Shown here: positions 8,139 to 16,871 of the stretch, piece after piece
Layout: each line of letters opens with the position of its first letter
Numbering within the stretch: the first letter of the stretch is position 1
NCBI GenBank assembly: GCA_963844655.1
Contig: CAWJPA010000004.1
Location: 558,001-622,000, forward strand
DNA from: JASHPR01 sp963844655
GTDB taxonomy: Bacteria > Actinomycetota > Actinomycetes > Streptosporangiales > Streptosporangiaceae
Direction of reading: 5' to 3'
DNA length: 64,000 nt
The notes under the pieces: generated by a model
Seen by the model: only the letters and a program-made list of their open reading frames with translations
Told to the model about the DNA's origin: nothing
Databases searched by the model: none
Program-made: the position numbers and the translations under genes

Positions 8139-8360
8139 TTACTTGTACCGGTAGACGATCCGCCCTCGGCTGAGGTCGTAAGGGCTCAGCTCGACCACGA
8201 CCCGGTCATCGGGCAGGATCCGGATGTAGTGCATCCGCATCTTGCCGCTGATGTGGGCCAGCACCTTGTGCCCGTTGTCGAGCTCCACCCTGAAGAAGGC
8301 ATTCGGCAGTGATTCCACGACCGTGCCCTCGATCTCAATTGCGCCGTCTTTCTTGGGCAT
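8139..8360 (-). CDS. infA: Translation initiation factor IF-1
   Basis: 73-residue single OB-fold factor that occupies the 30S A site during initiation. I chose the ATG at 8360 (MPKKDGAIEIEGTVVESLPN); the frame stays open upstream but those residues are not conserved. Contains GHKVLAHISGKMRMHYIRIL and ends RGRIVYRYK. A GGAGG-like site (GCGGAGGAT) sits just before the ATG. First gene after the DUF1707 gene, with its own likely promoter. Confidence 0.97.
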   Translation of the reverse strand: MPKKDGAIEIEGTVVESLPNAFFRVELDNGHKVLAHISGKMRMHYIRILPDDRVVVELSPYDLSRGRIVYRYK

Positions 8361-8738
8361 ATCCTCCGCGCTTCGCTGTTCTTGCCGGCCCGCCTGCTGC
8401 CTCGGGCTAGCTGGTTCGTGCTGTGGTGCGTTATTCGCTTGGTCATGAGCGTGGCCATCGCTGGCCATGCCCGGGCAGGATCTTGCGGTCATCCTGAGGC
8501 TTGCCCCGGCCCGGCTCGCGCCTGCGCGCAGCTTCCGGATCCGGGCGACCCGCCAGAGTTCGCCTTCACATTGCGGACTTTTACGTCACGCCGCGAAAGC
8601 AGTTCACGGGCCGCAGCAGAGTCTACGCGACTCCCGCCGCCAAAGCGAACCCGGTGCCGCTTCCTCCTGCGTGATTCCGATAACGGCCCGGGAGCCCCGA
8701 ATATTCCGCGGTACCCCGGCCCGGGCGCCGCCGTTCTG
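8361..8738 (-). other. 378-nt gap: infA leader and promoter region
   Basis: No credible gene on either strand; open frames here are antisense or low-complexity. It holds the candidate infA promoter at 8620-8649 and an untranslated leader of about 250 nt. Within the leader, near 8450-8480, GGCCAT/ATGGCC elements could form a small stem. No known riboswitch was recognised. Confidence 0.5.
8620..8649 (-). promoter_or_regulatory. Candidate sigma-70-type promoter for infA-rpmJ-rpsM...
   Basis: Read on the minus strand: TTCGCT (8649-8644), an 18-nt spacer, then TAGACT (8625-8620). The -10 is close to the actinobacterial housekeeping consensus; the -35 is weaker. Inferred from sequence alone. Confidence 0.5.
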
Positions 8739-9242
8739 TCACCCCTGGGGCGATCCAGGATCGTGGTGGCCCCGGCCGCCGCCGGGGTGGCTGCCGGTGA
8801 TCCAGCGGCCGAGCAGGATGGCGCCCAGCGGCCCGGCCACCCACAGCGGCCAGACGTACCCGGCCCCGCTGACGGCCCAGACCACAAAGCAGAGCAGGCT
8901 GACGCTGAACCAGCTGCCCCAGGCGGCCTGCCAGGCCGGGGAGAACCGGCCGTGCCGGTGGGCCAGCCCGCTGCGGGCGACCGCCTCCAGGCCGGAACCC
9001 GCGCCCGGTCTCGGCCTGCGGTCGCGCAGGGACGCGTCGGGCAGCCGGTACAGGTCGATCGCGGGCAGGTCGGACATGACCTCGTCCAGGTCGCCCACGG
9101 TCTTGGCCGCGTAGACCTTGTCGAGCCGCTCGTTGAACTCCTCGGGGGTCAGCCGGCCCGCGGCGTGGTGCTCGCGGAGCAGGGTGGCCGCGCGGTCCCG
9201 GTCCTCGTCGGAGGCCCGGATCCGGGGGTCGGACGACGCCAT
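8739..9242 (-). CDS. DUF1707 domain membrane protein
   Basis: 167-residue protein. The N-terminal DUF1707 module (about residues 5-60) has the pattern RIRASDEDRDRAATLLREHH with GRLTPEEFNERLDKVYAAKT. The C-terminal half has two hydrophobic helices (SWFSVSLLCFVVWAVSG and YVWPLWVAGPLGAILLG) and a Gly/His/Pro tail. The function of DUF1707 proteins is not established; they are common small actinobacterial membrane-linked proteins. A perfect AGGAGG lies 5 nt before the ATG and overlaps the region of the map stop, so it is likely co-translated with map. It interrupts the common map-infA adjacency. Confidence 0.85.
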   Translation of the reverse strand: MASSDPRIRASDEDRDRAATLLREHHAAGRLTPEEFNERLDKVYAAKTVGDLDEVMSDLPAIDLYRLPDASLRDRRPRPGAGSGLEAVARSGLAHRHGRFSPAWQAAWGSWFSVSLLCFVVWAVSGAGYVWPLWVAGPLGAILLGRWITGSHPGGGRGHHDPGSPQG

Positions 9243-9251
9243 CAGGTCCTC

Positions 9252-10142
9252 CTAGCTCCTCGAGCGTGCGGCGGGCACCGCAGCGCCCGGCTCCGCGGCC
9301 GTCTTCTCGGCGGTGGCAGCGGCCTCCGCGGCGTGCTGAGCGTCGAAGGCGGGCTCGGCCGCCCCGCCGTCCTCGGCGGTCAGGACCCAGGGGCCGTCCG
9401 CGGTGATGGCCACCGTGTGCTCGAAGTGCGCCGCCCAGGTGCCGTCCGCGGTGACCACCGTCCAGTCGTCGTCGAGCACCCGGGTCTCGGGTCGGCCCAG
9501 GACCAGCATCGGCTCGATGGCGAGCGCCATCCCCTCGGCCAGCACCGGGCCGCGGCCGGGCCGGCCGTAGTTGGGCACCGGCGGGTCCATGTGCATCTCG
9601 GTGCCGATCCCGTGGCCCACGTACTCCCGGATGATCCCGTACCGCCCGCTGCCCCGCGCGCTCGTCTCCACGGCGTGGGAGATGTCGCTGAGCTTGCGGC
9701 CGGGCCTGGCCTGGGCCAGACCCTGCCAGAGCGCTCGCTGGCAGGCCTGCAGCAGGCGGGTCAGCTCCTCGCTGACCGGGCCGACCGCGACCGTGCGCGC
9801 CGCGTCACCGTGCCAGCCGCCGACGATCGCGCCGCAGTCGATCGAGATCAGGTCTCCCTCGGCCAGCCGGGCGCTGTCGCTCGGGATGCCGTGCACGATC
9901 TGGTCGTTCACGGACGTGCAGATCGTCGCCGGGTACCCGTGGTAGCCCAGGAAGGAAGGAACCGCCCCGGCGCCGCGGATCTCCCGTTCGGCGATGGCGT
10001 CAAGCTCGGCGGTGGTGATGCCGGGCTCGACCGCGGCCGTGACCGCGTCAAGCGTGTGCGCCACCACCAGGCCGGCCTCCCGCATCAGGGCCAGCTCGGC
10101 CGGCGTCTTGATCTGGATAGGCAGTTCCCGCCTTGCCCGCAT
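9252..10142 (-). CDS. map: Methionine aminopeptidase, type I
   Basis: Removes the N-terminal Met from nascent proteins. Start is ATG 10142 (MRARRELPIQIKTPAELALM), with GGAGG 6 nt upstream; an in-frame TTG at 10166 has no better support. Metal ligands visible: Asp in ISIDCGAIVGGWHGD and AARTVAV, His in YVGHGIGTEMHMDPP, Glu in LAIEPML and FEHTVAI. The C-terminal 45 residues are an Ala-rich low-complexity tail beyond the usual 250-260 residue length. It is downstream of adk in the secY-adk-map unit. Confidence 0.95.
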   Translation of the reverse strand: MRARRELPIQIKTPAELALMREAGLVVAHTLDAVTAAVEPGITTAELDAIAEREIRGAGAVPSFLGYHGYPATICTSVNDQIVHGIPSDSARLAEGDLISIDCGAIVGGWHGDAARTVAVGPVSEELTRLLQACQRALWQGLAQARPGRKLSDISHAVETSARGSGRYGIIREYVGHGIGTEMHMDPPVPNYGRPGRGPVLAEGMALAIEPMLVLGRPETRVLDDDWTVVTADGTWAAHFEHTVAITADGPWVLTAEDGGAAEPAFDAQHAAEAAATAEKTAAEPGAAVPAARSRS

Positions 10143-10210
10143 TGCGCCTCCGGAGTCCACATGCAACGTTACCCGCCCTGCCTGCCTGGCCCCGGCGGCC
10201 GACGGCGCGG

Positions 10211-10864
10211 TCAGCGGATAAAACGGCGCAGCGCGCTCAGAGCGCGGTCGGTGACCTCCTCCACCGGCCCGGTGGCGTCGACCCCGAGCAGGATGCTCTC
10301 GTCCGCGTAGAACGTGATCAGCGGCTGGGTCTGCTGCTGGTACACGTCCAGCCGGTGCCGGATGGTCTCCTCCCGGTCATCGTCCCGCTGGAAGAGCTCG
10401 CCGCCGCAGTCGTCACACCGCTCGCTGCGGGTCGGCGGGTCGAACAGCACGTGCCAGACGTGCCCGCACCGCCGGCAGGTTCGCCGCCCGGACAGCCGCC
10501 TGACCACCTCGTCGTCCTCGACGACCAGCTCGAGCACGAGGTCCAGCCTGGTGTCCCACTCAGCGAGCATCTTCTTGAGCGTCTCGGCCTGCGGGACGTT
10601 GCGGGGGAAGCCGTCGAGCAGGAACCCGGCCTGGGCGTCGTCCTCCTGGAGGCGGCTGGCCACCATCGCGATCGTGAGCTCGTCGGGGACCAGGTCGCCC
10701 CGGTCCATGTACGCCTTGGCCGCGCGGCCCAGCTCGGTGCCCGTGCTGACGTTGGACCTGAAGATCTCACCTGTCGAGATCGTCGGGATCGACAGGTGTG
10801 AGGCTATGAACTGGGCCTGCGTCCCCTTGCCCGCACCGGGGGGCCCGACGAGGACGACGTGCAC
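10211..10864 (-). CDS. adk: Adenylate kinase with zinc-type LID
   Basis: 217-residue kinase (AMP + ATP to 2 ADP). The P-loop is GPPGAGKGTQ at residues 7-16, with LLDGFPRN in the AMP site. The LID holds four Cys (CRRCGHVW...CDDCGGE), the zinc-stabilised long form. Start is GTG; TAGTG overlaps the secY stop by one base, implying translational coupling. A normal neighbour between secY and map. Confidence 0.97.
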   Translation of the reverse strand: MHVVLVGPPGAGKGTQAQFIASHLSIPTISTGEIFRSNVSTGTELGRAAKAYMDRGDLVPDELTIAMVASRLQEDDAQAGFLLDGFPRNVPQAETLKKMLAEWDTRLDLVLELVVEDDEVVRRLSGRRTCRRCGHVWHVLFDPPTRSERCDDCGGELFQRDDDREETIRHRLDVYQQQTQPLITFYADESILLGVDATGPVEEVTDRALSALRRFIR

Positions 10865-12195
10865 TACCGCAGGAAACCCTCATAGTTACGCTGCTGGAGT
10901 TGGCTTTCGATCTGCTTCACCGTGTCCAGGCCCACCCCTACCGCGATCAGGATGCTGGTGCCGCCCAGCGGGAACTGCTGCGACGCACCGACCAGGCCGA
11001 TGGCCACCATCGGGATCAGGGCGATCAGACCCAGGTAGACCGAGCCCGGGGCGGTCAGCCTGCTGAGCACGTAGCTGAGGTACTCGGCGGTCGGCCGGCC
11101 GGGGCGGATGCCAGGTATGAAGCCCCCGTACTTCTTCATGTTGTCCGCGACCTCGGTCGGGTTGAACGTGATCGAGACGTAGAAGTACGTGAAGAACACG
11201 ATCAGCACGAAGAAGATCAGCATGTAGTAGGGATCGTCCCCGAGGATCAGGTGGGATTGGACCCAGTTTGCCCACCACTTCGGATGGGCGCTGCCTGCTC
11301 CCCCGAACAGCTGGGCGGCCAGCTGCGGGATATACAGCATGGACGAGGCGAAGATAACCGGGATGACGCCGGCCTGGTTCACCTTGAGCGGGATGTAGGT
11401 GGAGGTCCCGCCGTACATCTTGCGTCCGACCATGCGTTTCGCGTACTGCACAGGGATCCGCCGCTGCGCCTGTTCCATGAACGCCACGAACGCGATGACC
11501 CCGACGCCGACCAGCAGCACGACCCCGAACTCGAACGCGTGCTTGGTCCGGTAGATCTGCAGCATCTCGCCCGGGATGACGGCGATGACCTGAGTGAAGA
11601 TCATGATCGACATGCCGTTGCCGACGCCGCGGTCGGTGATCAGCTCGCCCAGCCACATGATGACCGCGGTGCCCGCCGTCATCGTGATGACCATCGTGCT
11701 GATCGTGAACACCGAGGTGTTCGGGATCAGGCTGGAGCAGCTGGCGCCGCCGATGCTGCCGAACAGGTTGCCCGACCTGGCCAGGGCGATGATCCCGGTG
11801 GACTGCAGGATCGCCAGGCCAACCGTGAGGTAACGGGTGTACTGGGTGATCTTCGCCTGGCCGGCCTGCCCCTCCTGGCGCAGCGTCTCCAGGCGCGGGA
11901 TCACCACGGCGAGCAGCTGCAGGATGATGCTGGCCGTGATGTACGGCATGATGCCGAGCGCGAACACCGAGAGCCGGAACAGCGCACCGCCGCTGAACAG
12001 GTTGACCAGCTGGAACAGACCCACCTGGCTGCCGCTCTTGCTCACGGTGTTCAGGCAGGCGTTCACGGCCTTCTCCGAGATCCCCGGAGTGGGCAGGGCG
12101 AAGCCCAGCCGGAACACGGCGATGATGAACAGCGTGAACAGCAGCTTCCGGCGCAGGTCAGGCGTACGGAACGCCTGGGTGAACGCGGTCAGCAT
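10864..12195 (-). CDS. secY: Preprotein translocase subunit SecY
   Basis: 443-residue ten-helix membrane channel of the Sec translocon. Starts MLTAFTQAFRTPDLRRKLLF. Contains the plug-region Gly/Ile-rich first helices, the cytosolic loop QAQRRIPVQYAKRMVGRKMY and PGIRPGRPTAEYL. It ends QLQQRNYEGFLR. Its partner SecE is encoded at 39.4 kb. Preceded by a 221-nt gap after rplO with a weak promoter candidate. Confidence 0.98.
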   Translation of the reverse strand: MLTAFTQAFRTPDLRRKLLFTLFIIAVFRLGFALPTPGISEKAVNACLNTVSKSGSQVGLFQLVNLFSGGALFRLSVFALGIMPYITASIILQLLAVVIPRLETLRQEGQAGQAKITQYTRYLTVGLAILQSTGIIALARSGNLFGSIGGASCSSLIPNTSVFTISTMVITMTAGTAVIMWLGELITDRGVGNGMSIMIFTQVIAVIPGEMLQIYRTKHAFEFGVVLLVGVGVIAFVAFMEQAQRRIPVQYAKRMVGRKMYGGTSTYIPLKVNQAGVIPVIFASSMLYIPQLAAQLFGGAGSAHPKWWANWVQSHLILGDDPYYMLIFFVLIVFFTYFYVSITFNPTEVADNMKKYGGFIPGIRPGRPTAEYLSYVLSRLTAPGSVYLGLIALIPMVAIGLVGASQQFPLGGTSILIAVGVGLDTVKQIESQLQQRNYEGFLR

Positions 12196-12286
12196 GCGCG
12201 GTCCTCTGGTCGAAGGGTCAACGTCATCTGCCGCTCCTCGCCGGCGGAGAACATCCGCTGTTGTGCAAGCGCGACTCCCGCGCCGC

Positions 12287-12314
12287 AGTCTAGCTCGCTC
12301 CCAGCCGTCCGACA
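12287..12314 (-). promoter_or_regulatory. Weak candidate promoter for secY-adk-map
   Basis: On the minus strand TAGACT (12292-12287) is a good -10. The only -35 candidate is TGTCGG (12314-12309) with a 16-nt spacer, so support is partial. It lies in the 221-nt rplO-secY gap, where a separate secY promoter would be useful. Confidence 0.35.
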
Positions 12315-12416
12315 GCCATGCGATCTGCGGCGGGGGCCCGGCCGGCGTCCCCCTGGGCCAGCAGAGCGCTCACCGCCTTCTGTCTCACAGTTCCGTAACT
12401 GCGCCACCGGAACGGC

Positions 12417-12890
12417 TCACAGCTCGGTGACCGTGCCGCCGGCCGCGGTTATCTTCGCCTTGGCCGTAGCGGAGAACGCATGCGCGGTTACGCGCAGTCC
12501 CTTAACCGCCTCGCCGGAGCCGAGCACCTTGACGAGTTCACCCGCCCTGACCGCGCCCTTGGCCGCCAGGTCCTCGGGAGCCACGTCCCCGCCGTCGGGG
12601 TAGAGAGCGGCCAGCCGGTCCAGGTTGACCACCTGGTAGGTGGTCTTGAACCGCAGGTTCGAGAACCCCTTCAGCTTGGGCAGCCTGCGGTGCAGCGGCA
12701 TCTGGCCGCCCTCGAAGCCGCCGGCCACCTGGCCACGGGCCTTGGTTCCCTTGGTCCCGCGGCCTGCCGTCTTGCCCTTGGATGCCTCGCCGCGGCCGAC
12801 CCTGGTCCGGGGGATGTGCGATCCCGGAGCCGGGCGCAGATGGTGGATCTTCAGCCCGGCCCGGCCGCCCGGGGTGCTGCCTTCTGCCAT
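12417..12890 (-). CDS. rplO: 50S ribosomal protein L15
   Basis: 157-residue late-assembly 50S protein. Contains RTRVGRGEASKGKTAGRGTK and FEGGQMPLHRRLPKLKGF, the conserved rRNA-binding N-terminal region. Normal length. It follows rpmD directly (1-nt gap), closing the spc ribosomal run before secY. Confidence 0.97.
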   Translation of the reverse strand: MAEGSTPGGRAGLKIHHLRPAPGSHIPRTRVGRGEASKGKTAGRGTKGTKARGQVAGGFEGGQMPLHRRLPKLKGFSNLRFKTTYQVVNLDRLAALYPDGGDVAPEDLAAKGAVRAGELVKVLGSGEAVKGLRVTAHAFSATAKAKITAAGGTVTEL

Positions 12891-12891
12891 G

Positions 12892-13074
12892 TCAGTTGAC
12901 CTCCTCGACGGTGACCAGGTGGCGCACCGTCTGGACCATGCCGCGGATCTCCGGCCGGTCCGCCTTCACGACCACGTCGCCGATCCGGCGCAGGCCCAGC
13001 GAGCGCAGCGTCTCCCGCTGCCCCCGGGTGCCGCCGATCCGCGACTTGGTCTGGGTGACCTTCAGCTCTGTCAT
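12892..13074 (-). CDS. rpmD: 50S ribosomal protein L30
   Basis: 60-residue L30. MTELKVTQTKSRIGGTRGQR, then SLGLRRIGDVVVKADRPEIRG and VRHLVTVEEVN are the typical ferredoxin-like fold segments. ATGA overlap with the rpsE stop at 13071-13074. Confidence 0.97.
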   Translation of the reverse strand: MTELKVTQTKSRIGGTRGQRETLRSLGLRRIGDVVVKADRPEIRGMVQTVRHLVTVEEVN

Positions 13075-13733
13075 CTGCTGCTCCCGCTCGGCTGCTCGTC
13101 GGGCGTGGCGCCGTTGGACGCCGACCCGGCGCTGGCCGCGGCCGCGGCGCGGGCGCGGAGCATGGCCGCGGGGGCCACGTGCTCGATCGGCAGGCCGCGC
13201 CGGGCCGCGATCTCCTCGGGCCGGTTGAGGCTCTTCAGCCCGGCCACGGTCGCGTGGATCACGTTGATCGGGTTCGACGAGCCCAGGGAGCGGGACAGCA
13301 CGTCATGCACGCCCGCGCACTCGAGCACGGCCCGGACCGGTCCCCCGGCGATGACGCCGGTTCCCGGGCTGGCCGGCTTGAGCAGAACCACGCCCGCCGC
13401 GGCCTCGCCCTGCACGGTGTGCGGGATCGTGCCGCCGATCCTGGGCACCCTGAAGAAGCCCTTCTTGGCCGCCTCGACGCCCTTGGCGATCGCGGCGGGC
13501 ACTTCCTTGGCCTTGCCGTAGCCCACTCCGACCAGCCCGTTGCCGTCTCCGACGACGACGAGCGCGGTGAAGCTGAACCGCCGGCCGCCCTGGACCACCT
13601 TGGCCACCCGGTTGATGGCGACCACCCGCTCCAGGTAGGCGGTGCCCCTGTCGGCCGCGCCACCGCGGCGGTCGTCACGGCGGTCGCGCCGCTCGCCACC
13701 GCCTGACGAGCCGCGGCGCGGTGCTGCTGCCAT
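13071..13733 (-). CDS. rpsE: 30S ribosomal protein S5
   Basis: 220-residue S5, needed for decoding accuracy and mRNA helicase activity at the entry channel. The double-stranded RNA-binding domain has AINRVAKVVQGGRRFSFTAL and GDGNGLVGVGYGKAKEVPAA. The C-terminal domain has GSSNPINVIHATVAGL. An N-terminal Arg/Gly-rich extension (about 35 residues) and a C-terminal Ala/Ser-rich tail make it longer than the E. coli protein (167). ATG at 13733. Confidence 0.97.
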   Translation of the reverse strand: MAAAPRRGSSGGGERRDRRDDRRGGAADRGTAYLERVVAINRVAKVVQGGRRFSFTALVVVGDGNGLVGVGYGKAKEVPAAIAKGVEAAKKGFFRVPRIGGTIPHTVQGEAAAGVVLLKPASPGTGVIAGGPVRAVLECAGVHDVLSRSLGSSNPINVIHATVAGLKSLNRPEEIAARRGLPIEHVAPAAMLRARAAAAASAGSASNGATPDEQPSGSSR

Positions 13734-13839
13734 CAGATCTTCCTTTGCTCTGGATTATTTGCTTGAACGCTGCCGGCCGTCATGGTGCGAACCGCCAGGG
13801 TGGCGGTCACCACGGGGCCGGTCAGCAGCGGGTGAGCCG

Positions 13840-14238
13840 TCACAGGGCCAGCCCGCCTTCGCGTGCGCTGTCCGCGAGCGCGGCCACCCGCCCGTGGTAG
13901 CTGTGGCCGCCGCGGTCGAAGACCGCAGCCGTGATGCCCGCCTTGGTCGCGCGCTCGGCCAGCAGCGCGCCGACCTGCTTCGCCTTGGCCGTCTTGTCCC
14001 CGTCGGCGCCGCGGATCGACTCATCCAGGGTAGACGCGGATACGAGCGTTCCGCCCGCGACGTCGTCCACCAGCTGGGCGAACACGTGCCGGGCCGAGCG
14101 GGTGACCACGAGCCGCGGGCGCGCCTCGCTCCCGGTGATCTTCTTCCTTACCCGGAGGTGGCGCCGCGCCCGCGCGGAGGCGCGCGCGGCGGTGCGGCCG
14201 GTGATACGGCCGTGTGCCCGGGTCCTGGTGCCAGACAT
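13840..14238 (-). CDS. rplR: 50S ribosomal protein L18
   Basis: 132-residue 5S rRNA-binding protein. Has RRHLRVRKKITGSEARPRL, VTRSARHVFAQLVDD and FDRGGHSYHGRVAALADSAR, ending REGGLAL. Lies between rplF (3-nt gap) and rpsE (106-nt gap). The N-terminal MSGTRTRAHGRITGRTAARA is an extra basic segment. Confidence 0.97.
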   Translation of the reverse strand: MSGTRTRAHGRITGRTAARASARARRHLRVRKKITGSEARPRLVVTRSARHVFAQLVDDVAGGTLVSASTLDESIRGADGDKTAKAKQVGALLAERATKAGITAAVFDRGGHSYHGRVAALADSAREGGLAL

Positions 14239-14241
14239 CTC

Positions 14242-14778
14242 TTACTTCCCAGCCTTCCCGACCTTGCGGCGGATCTGCTCGCCCTGGTACCGCACGCCCT
14301 TGCCCTTGTAGGGGTCGGGCTTGCGGAGCTTGCGTATGTTGGCCGCGACTTCGCCGACCTGCTGCTTGTCGATGCCCTCCACCACGAACCTGGTGGGCGA
14401 CTCGACCCGCAGCGTGATCCCGTCGGGCGCGGCCACGGGGACCGGGTGGCTGAAGCCGAGCGCGAACTCGAGGTCCTTGCCCTTGGCCTGCACCCGGTAG
14501 CCGACGCCCACGATCTCCAGGGTCTTGCTGTACCCCTCGGTGACCCCGGTGACCATGTTGGCGATCAGCGACCGGGACAGCCCGTGCAGGGCCCGGATCT
14601 CGCCCTCGTCGTTCGGCCTGGTCACGGTGATAGCCCCGTCTGACTTCGCGACCTCGATGGGCGGGACCACGGTCATGCTCAGTTCCCCGCGCGGCCCCTT
14701 CACTGTGACCAAGCGGCCGCTGACGGTGACGTCGACCCCGCCCGGGATGGTGACGGGCGTCCGTCCGATTCGTGACAT
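14242..14778 (-). CDS. rplF: 50S ribosomal protein L6
   Basis: 178-residue L6 near the factor-binding site. MSRIGRTPVTIPGGVDVTVS and the C-terminal PDPYKGKGVRYQGEQIRRK signature are complete. ATG at 14778; it follows rpsH by 9 nt. Confidence 0.98.
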   Translation of the reverse strand: MSRIGRTPVTIPGGVDVTVSGRLVTVKGPRGELSMTVVPPIEVAKSDGAITVTRPNDEGEIRALHGLSRSLIANMVTGVTEGYSKTLEIVGVGYRVQAKGKDLEFALGFSHPVPVAAPDGITLRVESPTRFVVEGIDKQQVGEVAANIRKLRKPDPYKGKGVRYQGEQIRRKVGKAGK

Positions 14779-14787
14779 CGTGGTCCC

Positions 14788-15186
14788 CTACCAGACGTAG
14801 GCGAGGACTTCCCCACCCACGCCCTTCTTGTTCGCCTGCTTGTCGGTCAACAGGCCGCCCGAGGTCGAGATGATCGCGACGCCGAGCCCGCCGAGCACCC
14901 GCGGCAGGTTGTCCTTGCGGGCGTACACGCGCAGCCCCGGCTTGGAGACCCGCTTGAGCCCGGCGATCGAGCGCTCCCTGGTGGGCCCGTACTTGAGCGT
15001 GACCACCAGCTTCTTGCCGACCTCCGCGTCCTGCACCTGCCACCCCGAGATGTAGCCCTCCTGCTCGAGGATCTCGGCGATGTGAACCTTGATCTTGGAA
15101 TGCGGCATCGCCACGGTGTCGTGGTACGCCGAGTTGGCGTTGCGCAGACGGGTCAGCATGTCTGCGACCGGGTCGGTCATGGTCAT
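14788..15186 (-). CDS. rpsH: 30S ribosomal protein S8
   Basis: 132-residue S8 that organises the 16S central domain. MTMTDPVADMLTRLRNANSA with MPHSKIKVHIAEIL, and the C-terminal GVAIISTSGGLLTDKQANK. An internal ATG two codons in is an equally possible start. In E. coli, S8 represses the spc operon; no equivalent site was identified here. Confidence 0.98.
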   Translation of the reverse strand: MTMTDPVADMLTRLRNANSAYHDTVAMPHSKIKVHIAEILEQEGYISGWQVQDAEVGKKLVVTLKYGPTRERSIAGLKRVSKPGLRVYARKDNLPRVLGGLGVAIISTSGGLLTDKQANKKGVGGEVLAYVW

Positions 15187-15297
15187 GGCCTGGAGGCCCT
15201 CCTCGCCGCGGTTTCCCTCGGACCTTCGGCGTGGTCGGTGGGCGCTGGTCGCGCCCAGGTCTGGTCGGTTCGTGCGTATGGCAGCCGCCGGCGGCGG

Positions 15298-15483
15298 CTA
15301 CCAGCTGGACTTGGTGATACCGGGAAGCTCGCCCCGGTGCGCCATGGCCCGGAAGCAGATGCGGCACAGGCCGAACCTGCGGTAGACCGCACGCGGCCGT
15401 CCGCAGCGCGAGCACCTGGTGTACCCGCGCACGGCGAACTTCGGCGTGCGCTTCGCCTTGGCGATAAGGCCCTTCTTCGCCAC
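15298..15483 (-). CDS. rpsZ: 30S ribosomal protein S14 type Z (zinc ribbon)
   Basis: 61-residue short S14. Contains CSRCGRPRAVYRRFGLCRIC, four Cys that bind zinc, and ends HRGELPGITKSSW. This is the zinc-dependent form; no zinc-free paralogue is present in the window. GTG start at 15483, 3 nt after rplE. A 111-nt gap precedes rpsH. Confidence 0.97.
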   Translation of the reverse strand: MAKKGLIAKAKRTPKFAVRGYTRCSRCGRPRAVYRRFGLCRICFRAMAHRGELPGITKSSW

Positions 15484-15486
15484 TCG

Positions 15487-16107
15487 TCAGCTCTCCCTAA
15501 ACGGAAATCCGAGCCGCCGCAAGAGCGAGCGGCCCTCGTCATCATTGATCGCGGTGGTGACGACAGTGACATCCATGCCACGCTGCCGGTCCACCTGGTC
15601 CGGGTTGATCTCGTGGAACATCAGCTGCTCGGTGAGGCCGAAGGTGTAGTTCCCGCGGCCGTCGAACTGCCTGTCGCTCAGCCCGCGGAAGTCACGGATC
15701 CGGGGCAGCGCCAGGGTCAGCAGCCGGTCGGCGAACTCCCACATCCGGATGCCGCGCAGCGTGACGTGCACCCCGATCGGCATGCCCTCCCTGAGCTTGA
15801 ACTGGGCCACCGACTTCCGGGCCCGGGCGATGGCCGGCTTCTGCCCGGTGATGATGGTCAGGTCCTTGACCGCGCCGTCGATCAGCTTGGCGTCCCTGGC
15901 CGCCTCGCCGACGCCCATGTTCACCACGATCTTGGACAGGTTCGGGACCTGCATCACGTTGGCGTAGCCGAACTCCTCGCGAAGCGCGGGAGCGATCTCC
16001 TCGCGGTAGCGCACCCTGAGCCTCGGCGCCGGCACGGCAACGTCGGGCGCGTCGCCGTTCGCGGCGGCCTTGCTCTTCGGCGGCTGCTTCGTCTGCGTCT
16101 CAGCCAT
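15487..16107 (-). CDS. rplE: 50S ribosomal protein L5
   Basis: 206-residue 5S rRNA-binding L5. Core RLRVRYREEIAPALREEFGY, VVNMGVGEAARDAKLI and EINPDQVDRQRGMDVTVVTT. A 25-residue non-conserved Lys/Ala-rich N-terminal extension precedes the core. ATGA overlap with rplX (stop at 16107). Confidence 0.97.
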   Translation of the reverse strand: MAETQTKQPPKSKAAANGDAPDVAVPAPRLRVRYREEIAPALREEFGYANVMQVPNLSKIVVNMGVGEAARDAKLIDGAVKDLTIITGQKPAIARARKSVAQFKLREGMPIGVHVTLRGIRMWEFADRLLTLALPRIRDFRGLSDRQFDGRGNYTFGLTEQLMFHEINPDQVDRQRGMDVTVVTTAINDDEGRSLLRRLGFPFRES

Positions 16108-16484
16108 CAGAAATCCTTACCGCTGGTCCGCGAGATCCGGACCTTCTTGTCGTCCCCGCGCCGGTAGCCCGCGCGGGCGGGCTTCTTGGTGTCCGGGTCG
16201 ATCAGCTGCACGTTGCTGACGTGGATCATCGCCTCGGTGTGGATGATCCCGCCCTCCTTGGCGCCGCGCCGGCCGGTGTAGTCGACCTTGGTCTGCTTCT
16301 TGATCATGTTGACGCCCTGGACCAGCAGTTTCTGCTTGTCCGGGTACGCCGCGATAACCGTGCCCTCGCGGCCGTTGTCACGGCCCGCGATGACGATCAC
16401 GTGGTCGCCCTTCTTGATCTTCATTGCGGACGGCTTGGCTGCCGCCCCGGACTTCTTCGCCACCGAAGCCTTCCTCGTCATCAC
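16107..16484 (-). CDS. rplX: 50S ribosomal protein L24
   Basis: 125-residue KOW-domain assembly initiator. KKGDHVIVIAGRDNGREGTV is the KOW motif, followed by VNMIKKQTKVDYTGRRGAKE. Either GTG 16484 or ATG 16481 could start it; both overlap the rplN stop, so translation is coupled. The N-terminus has an extra Lys/Ala segment. Confidence 0.96.
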   Translation of the reverse strand: MMTRKASVAKKSGAAAKPSAMKIKKGDHVIVIAGRDNGREGTVIAAYPDKQKLLVQGVNMIKKQTKVDYTGRRGAKEGGIIHTEAMIHVSNVQLIDPDTKKPARAGYRRGDDKKVRISRTSGKDF

Positions 16485-16849
16485 AGCACCTCCGGGGCTA
16501 GCGAGATGATCCGCATGAAGCGCTTCTCCCGCAGCTCGCGGCCCACCGGCCCGAAGATGCGGGTCCCCCGCGGGTCCCCGCCATCCCTGATGAGCACGGC
16601 CGCGTTCTCGTCGAAGCGGATGTAGGAGCCGTCACCGCGACGGCGCTCCTTGCGCGTACGCACGACGACTGCCTTGACTACGTCGCCTTTCTTTACCCCG
16701 GCGCCGGGAAGGGCATCCTTGACGGTCGCCACGATGACGTCGCCGATACCCGCGTATCGCCTGCCCGAGCCGCCGAGCACGCGGATGCAGAGGATCTCCT
16801 TGGCACCCGTGTTGTCGGCGACCTTGAGCCGCGACTCCTGCTGGATCAC
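16481..16849 (-). CDS. rplN: 50S ribosomal protein L14
   Basis: 122-residue L14, which forms intersubunit bridges and is the RsfS site. MIQQESRLKVADNTGAKEIL and the C-terminal FGPVGRELREKRFMRIISLA are fully conserved. GTG start. It is preceded by a 155-nt gap with three hairpins after rpsQ, so the spc cluster may be separately controlled. Confidence 0.98.
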   Translation of the reverse strand: MIQQESRLKVADNTGAKEILCIRVLGGSGRRYAGIGDVIVATVKDALPGAGVKKGDVVKAVVVRTRKERRRGDGSYIRFDENAAVLIRDGGDPRGTRIFGPVGRELREKRFMRIISLAPEVL

Positions 16850-16871
16850 GTCAACTCCTGCTTCGGTCCCG